A DNA stretch of 64,000 bases from Gigantopelta aegis (taxonomy: Eukaryota > Mollusca > Gastropoda > Neomphalida > Peltospiridae), in contig NC_054713.1 of assembly GCF_016097555.1 (NCBI RefSeq), positions 44,554,750 through 44,618,749 on the forward strand, read 5' to 3'. Numbering within the stretch: the stretch's first letter is position 1; every line of letters begins with the position of its first letter. Positions 57,571 through 64,000 of this stretch are shown piece after piece. A program made the position numbers and the translations under genes. The notes under the pieces are model-generated. The model was given only the letters and a program-made list of their open reading frames with translations, did no database searches and was not told the DNA's origin.

Positions 57571-58895
57571 GCTGTGGAAAGTAGGTAACAATCGGACTAC
57601 TACTAATACAATTGTACCTACTTCAATGGATCCCGTATGTTGCATTTCTTGTGTCTTGCACTATAATTATCTTTAAAGTATGAATTTTCGAAATAAATTT
57701 AGACGGTTCATCGAAAGTTAATAAGATCGGAATATATATTTTAAATAAATAAATTTAAAAACCGTACCTGGTGCCAAGTTTGATGAATAAAAAAGCCCGA
57801 TACCGTACCCAATTTGACAAATGCAATGCAAGTGTACATTTTAAAATTCCGATCAGAACCAGTTGTCATTGTTCATGACGTCATAATACAATACATAAGG
57901 TACGCAAAAGAAAATCGCTGACGTCACAAACATTTTAAACTACATTTATTAACCATATTATGGGCAGAGAGAAGTGGGGAAAGAAAAGTGATCTTTCCCT
58001 AGGGAAAGGGAAAAAAACACAACAAAAAACATTCCTTCCCCTAAATACGTTTTGACGTTATAAACAGTGCTTCACGCGGTTAATTGTTTGTAAGGTCTCA
58101 CTACACAGATCACTTCCTAGTGAGAATTCACGGATGACGGTCCACTTTATAGTTCCTAATTGTGACATATGTTGTGGTTCACATATTCACTTCTAGGAAT
58201 TGGGGAAGATTTAAAACAATATGTATGTTTAATGGTTAATCCTTCTGGTTGTATTTTGCCCATGTAATTTTGTAATATTGTGTATATTGACCTTTTGGGA
58301 CATTGGTGTGTAGCGCAAAAGACAGCCGGAATGAATCGGTTAATGAACCACCTGTTCGGACCAGTACTACAGCCAGATGCGGTCATATAGCAACAAACTG
58401 AGACGGAAATGTTCTCAGTTTAGGAGTGAAAATAAATGCTTACATAATATGTATGTTCGCAATGGTGTATGTTGTTAGTGCCAACAAGAACCCGTTCTAT
58501 TGGCAATCTTCATTTTAAGTTGGGCAATTTAACATGGGTTTCAATGACAGATGACATCTGTGTAGTAAGACCTAGGAATAGTTTCCATGGCGGGAGTCAT
58601 GTCAACAACTCACTTACGTCATCAGCGATACGTACGTCACAGCTATGAAGCAAAGTAACGTTTCCTAACTTGCAAAATTATTTTCAACAACAGTATCGTT
58701 CGAAAATCTTCCATAAAATGATAAATATTAAAAATGGGTAAAAAATTGAATACCCAACTCGCTACTCGGCAATACCGTTTATTGAAAATTGAAAGACAAT
58801 TGTAGAATTAAATATGACTTGGTACTACCACTAGGAGCGTTAAACCCCCTGTGAAGACAGAGGAGGGGGGAGGGGAGGGGAGGGCAGGGACTCGA
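57571..58895. other. Intergenic, nothing recognised
   Basis: AT-rich, with a GGGGAGGGGAGGGG patch at 58863-58883. TGACGTCA-type and TACGTCA words occur at 57885-57930 and 58610-58640. No exon could be supported. Confidence 0.45.
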
Positions 58896-59046
58896 CCCCC
58901 TAAATTTTGCGATAGTTATAATTTTATTATATATTAATTTTTTTTAAATATTTTTTACGATCCCTATCCAAACCTCCCCCAGAGTTCCCTTAGCATTCCA
59001 CCTCATGTCACTGCCCCCCTAAATGGAATTTCTGGAGCCGCCACTG
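58896..59046. mobile_element. Dispersed repeat with GCCGCCACTGG end
   Basis: Second copy of the 26795-26940 unit: 'TTTTGCGATAGTTATAATTT', 'CCAAACCTCCCCCAGAGTTC', 'CCACCTCATGTCACTGCCCC' and 'TTTCTGGAGCCGCCACTGG'. Confidence 0.75.
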
Positions 59047-59151
59047 GAAGCTACGTTCCCGGATCTGTGGGCTACGGGCAGTTGAACTGTTGCGTGTCTT
59101 GACTGGGTTATAAAGGCACCAAATGTAAACAAAAAAAATATTTAAAAATTG

Positions 59152-59229
59152 ACCTTCACTGAGGGGATTCGAACCACCGTCGGACTCTCTGTTTCAGAGT
59201 CCAGCGCTCTACCAACTGACCTAATATTG
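59152..59229 (-). pseudogene. tRNA-like sequence with Pol III boxes
   Basis: On the minus strand TAGGTCAGTTGGTAGAGCGC (box A region) and GGTGGTTCGAATCCCC (box B) are correctly ordered and spaced. However, the acceptor arms (TCAATAT and CAGTGAA) barely pair, and the anticodon arm is replaced by a 7-bp stem GGACTCT/AGAGTCC with a 7-nt loop. It is therefore a tRNA pseudogene or the head of an unrecognised SINE rather than a working tRNA. 'GGACTCTGAA' recalls tRNA-Gln (CTG). Confidence 0.6.
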
Positions 59230-59546
59230 AAATTCCCACTACCTATTGTCAGTAAGGGCAATTTATATATATACAAATACTACTGTATTGTTATTTAAAC
59301 AAATATGAATTTCCTTTTCTTTAATCTATTTTAGCAGTAAAATGTTTGTAACATGGTGCGAGACCTCTTATCCAACTTGACTGGTGTCTCTATCAATAAG
59401 TAAGCGACTGTACATTATAACACAGATGCCAGTTGCAAGCTACGAGAACCAGTCGATATTGATGGGTTATTGAAACGTGTAAATTTGTTGTCAAACAGTT
59501 TTAAAAGTGTTTGTTTTTCTGTCATAATCTTAAAAATACTGCAACA
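59230..59546 (+). promoter_or_regulatory. Probable promoter and 5' UTR region of the GOLIM4-like gene
   Basis: This lies between the tRNA-like sequence and the first coding exon. No TATA box or initiator can be assigned with confidence. The reading frame extends upstream of ATG 59547 without another ATG, so the annotated ATG is the first in frame. Confidence 0.35.
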
Positions 59547-59718
59547 ATGACAGGCAGAGGAGGCCCTCCAATCAAACTAATTATTTATGCATTATTTATT
59601 ATTGGTCTAGTTTATTTAATCTATTTATACAACACGACGACGACCCGATTGAGAGAAGCGGAAAGGACTGCAGAACGCTACAGACGCGGCGAAGAATCCA
59701 AAGTCGCTCAGTTACAAG
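59547..59718 (+). CDS. GOLIM4: GOLIM4-like Golgi membrane protein, exon 1
   Basis: Encodes 57 residues plus one base. A short basic N-terminus (MTGRGGPPIK) is followed by a hydrophobic stretch at residues 9-28 (IKLIIYALFIIGLVYLIYLY), a type II signal anchor, then 'TRLREAERTAERYRRGEESK' and VAQLQ, the start of a lumenal coiled coil. The layout and the words 'LR.AE....Y...EES.AQLQ' match vertebrate GOLIM4 (GPP130), a cis-Golgi protein that cycles through endosomes. The exon ends CAAG|GTAAGA, a strong donor in phase 1. The open frame continues into the intron (to 59864), but that extension is Pro/Leu-rich and unlike the family. Ortholog assignment rests on remembered family features plus exon 2. 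Confidence 0.78.
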
Positions 59719-60565
59719 GTAAGATGCTCAGCAAGCTTGACACCCGACCACCCACCCCACCCCCGACTTTGACAAAAACTAAATCCTTAGTTACATTAAT
59801 ATTATTATTAAGTTTATTGCATGTTAGTAAGCAATCTGGTGTCGGCATACATGTACTGATGTAGTCCGCACAGATGTAGAAAGTGTGGTTCATTTGGGAG
59901 CAGGTCAACTCGCCCCAAAACCAACTTGCCCCCTACCAATTCTCCCGAGCGGTTAGTCTACTCAACTCACACTGTTTAGTGAACTCATATCAATTAATAC
60001 ACCAATATTTTAAGCAATAATGTGTATTAAATATTCATTATATTGTTGAATATTGGCACCAGTAGGTGTCCAAAAGCGGGGACCAGACAACTCGGACCGG
60101 GGGACAACTCGGCCCAGACATCTCGGCCACGGGGCCGAATTGTCCGAGACAACTCGGCCCTGTGGCCGAGTTATTAGACTGATAGACGGGGCATGCTGTG
60201 ACACATTATATGCGTGTTAAGTATGATAGTTGGCCATGTCGTAGTGTCGAAGTATTGTACTATAGTAATAATAATGCATTATACTGATAGATACCGCTAA
60301 CTATATGGTCACCATTAAGAATGGCAATTGTGTATGTCGTAGGCGCATATCGTAGTGTCGGATGGGTTTCTAGAAGTATTGTACTATAGAAATAACGCAA
60401 AAGACATCATTTGCCAAATTCCCACATTTATTACATTAAATACATACGCACATATGTACGCAAAAAAATCAACAGAACACATATACATAAATAGTTATAA
60501 TAAAGAAATAAAACACCAATCACCAAAAGAACATAAAAAATAAAACGTCCAACAAAAGATAAAAG

Positions 60566-60896
60566 TCAGTGTGCAACAGGGGCGTACAGCTTTCCACAGG
60601 CAGACAGGAATCTTGAAGTGGACACTTCACCATCTGTGTAGCGTCCCAACAGTTCGAAAATGTTCCCCTGCAGATTCCTGAAAGCCTTCCTCTGTCGCCG
60701 TCGCATCTTCCTCTCTGAGACGAACCAGCCTGGCTTCAGTGTGGAGCATGGGAACCAACTTGTAGAAGGGAGGGGCTGTTCCAAGGGCATGGTGGTTCAG
60801 TCGGTGATGCCAGCCCGCCACATCGTTGTTGGTCCTCACACTCTGGTTGAAGACTGACCAGGCATTCACAGACCAGACGCTGCTCCTCATCCACAT
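60566..60896 (-). pseudogene. MULE-type transposase C-terminal remnant
   Basis: In one minus frame 'RTNNDVAGWHHRLNHHA', then 'PPFYKLVPMLHTEA'. After a frameshift near 60730, 'MRRRQRKAFRNLQGNIFELL' and 'GEVSTSRFLSACGKLYAPVA'. The RTNN-x-(V)-x-GWH word is characteristic of the C-terminal part of MULE transposases often paired with FLYWCH zinc fingers. The DDE catalytic region and zinc finger are absent, so this is a fragment of roughly the last 110 residues. Confidence 0.7.
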
Positions 60897-60998
60897 AGTC
60901 CATGAGGGTCACCATTCAACAATTTATCAATTTAACAAAAAACAAAAAAAAACATTCTTTTATTTCTCTGAGAATACTTTAATTTAAAAAAACAACAC

Positions 60999-61419
60999 TT
61001 GTTCAACAATATAACCAGCCTCGGTGGCGTCGTGGCAGGCCATCGGTCTACAGGCTGGTAGGTACTGGGTTCGGATCCCAGTCGAGGCATGGGATTTTTA
61101 ATCGAGATACTGACTCCAAACCCTGAGTGAGTGCTCCGCAAGGCTCAATGGGTAGGTGTAAACCACTTGCACCGACCAGTGATCCATAACTGGTTCAACA
61201 AAGGCCATGGTTTGTGCTATCCTGCCTGTGGGAAGCGCAAATAAAAGATCCCTTGCTGCCTGTCGTAAAAAGAGAGCCTATGTGGCTACAGCGGGTTTCC
61301 TCTAAAAACAGTGTCAGAATGACCATATGTTTGACGTCCAATAGCCGATGATAAGATAAAAAATCAATGTGCTCTAGCGGCGTCGTTAAATAAAACAAAC
61401 TTTACTTTGTTCAACAATA
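60999..61419 (+). mobile_element. SINE: head 2, core, tail B, with 13-bp target duplication
   Basis: TTGTTCAACAATA at 60999-61011 and 61407-61419 brackets the insert. The head is CCTCGGTGGCGTCGTGGC with box-B-like GGTTCGGATCCC. The core is the 'CCATGGTTTGTGCTATCCTG' variant. The end is tail B ('GACGTCCAATAGCCGATGAT', 'GTGCTCTAGCGGCGTCGTTA'), not tail A as in the other two head 2 copies. Confidence 0.95.
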
Positions 61420-61429
61420 GACAAGATTG

Positions 61430-61590
61430 TCCATGTGCCGAGTTGTCTCTGGACTCCGGGCCGAGTTGTCTCGCGGTGGGCCGGGTTGTCTCAGAACTCT
61501 GGGCAGAGCTGTCTCGACGTGGGCTGAGTTGTCTCAGAACTCTGGGCCGAGCTGAGTTGTCTGGGCCGAGTTGTCCTCCAGGCCGAGTTG
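61430..61590. repeat. Minisatellite of GGGCCGAGTTGTCTC type
   Basis: About eight imperfect units built on GCCGAGTTGTCT with variable CAGAACTCT spacers. It forms the right subterminal array of the MULE-like element and is mirrored at 60080-60175. Confidence 0.8.
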
Positions 61591-61896
61591 TCTGGCATTC
61601 TCCAAAAGCCATGCCTGATCAATCATTCCTTTACGGAAATAAGGGACAAACTCACAAACATTAAAATGGGCTTGACATTTCATTGTAATGGATTATTATT
61701 TATTCGATATTAGTATATAAAACCATTTAATAAGTGGTCGTAATAGCAGAGTTTCACTGTAATATTAATAAATAAAATGACACTGAAGTTGTAGACGTTC
61801 AGTTTTAATTTCGTCACAATTATTTACGGACAGTAAAGTTTGGGGCGAGTTGTCCAAACACTGGGGCGAGTTGACCAAACACTGGGGCGAGTTGAC

Positions 61897-62298
61897 TAAC
61901 ATTTGGTTTATTCTACGTCTGAAAATGATTACATTACCCTATATGTAGCTGGTATTCATAACTTGTGGCACCAGCCGAAATAATGCTTGCAACAAATGGA
62001 CACACAAACCCAAAATGGACACGTTAACAAAAGTATTGATTTAATTAGCCAGAGTACGGTACTCTGCCATTTGAGAGCTAGACGGACATTTGGACCGTAT
62101 GATTGCTCTCTGCTGTCAAGAGATCACTCAGTAGTGAAAATGCAGAATGGCTGAGTACCACACAGTAGGCAAACATTCCCGCTCTGATACAAGAACAAGT
62201 TATGTTGATAATTTTCAAGTTCGCCAATAACAAATATATCACTTTTTCACTACTAGTTAATAAACACATTATAGGAAGAAACCAGTCGGTACCTATGC
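61897..62298. other. Intronic DNA, nothing recognised
   Basis: AT-rich, with no repeat family assigned. Confidence 0.4.
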
Positions 62299-62490
62299 AG
62301 CGCTAGCCCTGCCACTCGTCAAATTTGCCAATTGCGAATTTCAGGAACAACTGGCGAATTTTATTTTGATTTGGCGGAAAAAAAATATGTACTAATTGAT
62401 ATTTTGTTGAAAAATAACAGTGTACTTTGCATATTTAAAAAAATTAAAGATAATTTGGCGAATGGTTTTGCTTACCCAGAGCTAGCCCTG
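62299..62490. mobile_element. MITE with GCTAGCCCTG ends
   Basis: 'GCGCTAGCCCTGCCACTCGT' at the left, 'CCCAGAGCTAGCCCTG' at the right, and the interior 'AACAACTGGCGAATTTTATT' shared with 48129-48314. It is a third member of the family that includes 44830-44936. Confidence 0.75.
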
Positions 62491-62709
62491 CTATGTATTT
62501 AACTGGAACATTATTGAAAGGCATGCTGTCAGGTTTCTTCTTGTAGTGTGTATTAATGATTACTATGTAAAATATTTGTTATCGCCAAACTCGAAATTGA
62601 TCAATGTAACTTTAGGTATTTAGCGACAAACTTAGAATGTTTGTTGTATTAGAGCAGGAATCTTTGTCTACTGTGTGGTAGTCGGCCATTCCGCATTTTC
62701 GCTATAGAA

Positions 62710-63050
62710 CAGGGCTTCTAAAAATTTTACATAAAATCCACTAGCCATGGGATCGGTGATTAAAAAAAATTACTAGCCACAATTAACAATTCACTAGCTC
62801 AACTTACTTAATACAATTTTACTAATAGTAATAATCAGATATGTTACCTAAAGAGGGAGATAGCGATTAAAAACACTAACACTAAGACTGGGGTGGGTGG
62901 GTTGGGGGAAGGATATTCATATTTAAAAAATGCAGCATTTGGCAACTAGTTTTTCACTAGCCATCTGGCATGGCAATAGTAGTTATTTACTAGCCCAACA
63001 TTGAATATCACTAGCCATGGGAGTGGGGCTACCATAATCTAGAAGCCCTG
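62710..63050. mobile_element. MITE with CAGGGCTTCTA ends
   Basis: CAGGGCTTCTAAAAATTTTA at the left and 'ATAATCTAGAAGCCCTG' at the right. The interior 'CCACTAGCCATGGGATC' and 'GGGATATTCATATTTA' is shared with 43601-43882. TATAGA occurs at both outer flanks as a possible partial target duplication. Confidence 0.8.
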
Positions 63051-63632
63051 TATAGAGTGATCTCTGACGGTAGAGAGCGATCATAACCATACAAAAGACT
63101 ACCTAACTCTTGAATGGCAGAATACTATGGCTATATGACTAAATGTGTGCCCTGCATGCACTAGTGTCGGCAAAAAGAGAGGGAAGATAATCTGCATTAT
63201 CATGACAGTAGTTATTTATAGGAGAACACACCTGTATTTGAAACATACAAAGATTTTTGTAAAATGGAACTATGTCAACTTTGTGCATTTTAGATGATGA
63301 ATTGTATATAAAACCTGTCAGAGTTTGAGTGTTTTCATGCAAAATGTAAAGAAACCACAGATTGAATTAAACGTAACATTTGCAAAAAACTTAGGTTCTA
63401 AACAATTGAACAGGACTATAGTACAAATTACCGTATAATTTCTGTACAGTAAATAAATTATCATACATTCTAGCTGTCATTTGATTATTTGTGTCACACA
63501 AAATGTTTTCAATAAATATCCATCATTCCGTGAATAAAACAATTTTCAATTTTGTTTTTTAAATTAAAACTAGATTCATACATGTACAAATTACAAATGT
63601 AGGTATGTACATGTAAATGCCTGGTTTTTCAG
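63051..63632. other. Intronic DNA, nothing recognised
   Basis: AT-rich with several 'TACATGTA' palindromes near the exon 2 acceptor. No repeat assigned. Confidence 0.4.
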
Positions 63633-63707
63633 TTACCCTTGAACAGAAAGGTCGATTAGAAAAAAATTTGCAAGAAGAAAAAAATATGCACATAAAGACA
63701 AAGAGTG
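63633..63707 (+). CDS. GOLIM4: GOLIM4-like Golgi membrane protein, exon 2
   Basis: A 75-nt exon between a TTTTTCAG acceptor and GTAAGTG donor. Phase 1 in and phase 1 out, so it joins exon 1 in frame (Q-V at the junction). It encodes 'TLEQKGRLEKNLQEEKNMHI' followed by KTKS, corresponding in position and character to the '...RLEKSLQKE...' coiled-coil part of vertebrate GOLIM4 right after AQLQ. High Lys/Glu content and heptad-like Leu spacing support a coiled coil. The gene continues beyond the window. Confidence 0.75.
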
Positions 63708-63857
63708 GTAAGTGACGGTTAGGGTAGAGCCTGGGAAAACAAATGAACAAAGAAACAAAAAGTTTCAACATCAAAATAAAATTTAGAAATCTTTAAGTAA
63801 ATTCTCAGGGCTTCGATTGTTTTCATACGTGTACAGTTTGTGAACCAACAATAAAAT

Positions 63858-64000
63858 CATTTTTCATGCTATGGAATTTACTACATGTTATTTATTTCTG
63901 AGCCGATTGTTTTCTAAATTGGACACAAAAATAGTTTGGGCTTTTTCTTTTTGTTATTTCGAAAACACTTTTACTTTTCTTCTTACATCAAACAAAACTG
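63858..64000. mobile_element. Partial copy of the 48746-48961 MITE
   Basis: 'TTTTTCATGCTATGGAATTT', 'ACTACATGTTATTTATTTCT' and 'CGAAAACACTTTTACTTTTC' follow the order of the 48746-48961 interior. The element is cut by the window end. Confidence 0.65.

Larger units (their letters stand above)
59904..61896. mobile_element. MULE-like element with GAGTTGTC subterminal repeats
   Basis: The left end GTCAACTCGCCCC and right end GGGGCGAGTTGAC are inverted repeats. Next to each are arrays of related words in mirrored orientation: left CAACTCGGCCC types (60080-60175), right GGGCCGAGTTGTC types (61430-61590) and GGGGCGAGTTG(T/A)CC (61841-61896). CATTTGG occurs just outside both ends and may be part of the target duplication. 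Inside are a transposase remnant and a younger SINE. Superfamily assignment comes from the transposase remnant. Confidence 0.65.
59719..63632 (+). other. GOLIM4: GOLIM4-like intron 1 (3.9 kb)
   Basis: Bounded by GTAAGA at 59719 and a pyrimidine tract ending TTTTTCAG at 63632. It hosts a MULE-like element (59904-61896) with a nested SINE, and two MITEs (62299-62490, 62710-63050). No further exon was seen inside, but a very short exon cannot be excluded. Confidence 0.65.

Noticed and set aside
55155-57676. Long poly-Leu, poly-Ser, Val/Ile and Tyr open frames
   Set aside because: All are translations of ACT/ATT/GCT triplet repeats in different frames, with no flanking unique coding sequence.
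59152-59229. Functional tRNA-Gln gene
   Set aside because: The acceptor stem does not pair and the anticodon arm is disrupted.
59719-59864. Extension of the GOLIM4-like reading frame past 59718 as a single-exon gene of 106 codons from ATG
   Set aside because: A strong GTAAGA donor lies at 59719, the extension is unlike the family, and a phase-matched second exon exists at 63633.

Overview
The window is eukaryotic, AT-rich, intron-bearing and crowded with repeats. The density of tRNA-derived SINEs with tails such as 'GACGCACTCAACACATTTT', together with MITEs, Tc1, MULE-like and L1/jockey-like remnants and very large microsatellites, fits a lophotrochozoan, most likely a marine gastropod mollusc. 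Species cannot be named from sequence alone. There are no operons, no CRISPR arrays, no prokaryotic genes and no recognisable virus.

Only two loci look like host protein-coding genes. One is a single coding exon on the minus strand (45276-45947). It encodes a 223-residue uncharacterised Cys-cluster protein with an N-terminal MGQQTS (myristoylation-like) motif and a C-terminal CCIL (CaaX) motif. A splice acceptor lies just upstream of the ATG, and that acceptor region is itself repeated in tandem. The other is the 5' part of a GOLIM4-like Golgi type II membrane protein gene on the plus strand. Its exon 1 is 59547-59718 and exon 2 is 63633-63707, with an intron of about 3.9 kb full of transposable elements; the gene runs off the window.

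Layout. 1-7.5 kb: old SINEs, microsatellites and G/C-homopolymer-bearing elements. 7.5-9.2 kb: an 18-bp minisatellite with a 648-bp higher-order period. 9.2-19 kb: SINEs, microsatellites and several snap-back hairpin elements. 19.1-20.9 kb: a Tc1 transposon inserted in a (TA)n tract and itself interrupted by a SINE. 23.1-30.6 kb: a 2.4-2.8 kb segmental duplication whose second copy leads into a decayed jockey-like retrotransposon (to 34.1 kb). 34.5-35.3 kb: an intact SINE and a TTAA-flanked MITE. 36.5-38.2 kb: a 5'-truncated L1-like insert with a 14-bp target duplication. 39-43.6 kb: a SINE cluster, in which one SINE tail has expanded into 37 tandem 57-bp units. 43.6-50.6 kb: MITEs, the Cys-cluster gene and large palindromes. 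51.5-55.0 kb: about 29 copies of a 123-bp satellite whose every unit is a hairpin. 55.1-57.6 kb: degenerate ACT/ATT trinucleotide DNA. 59-64 kb: the GOLIM4-like gene, with a MULE-like element in intron 1.

The main biological interest is repeat birth and evolution. It includes SINE heads and tails shuffled as modules, a SINE segment turned into a satellite, a Tc1-derived MITE inside a SINE, an interstitial telomere-type tract in a retroelement, and filled/empty insertion-site pairs. All coordinates and repeat counts were read by eye and may be off by a few bases. No database search was possible.
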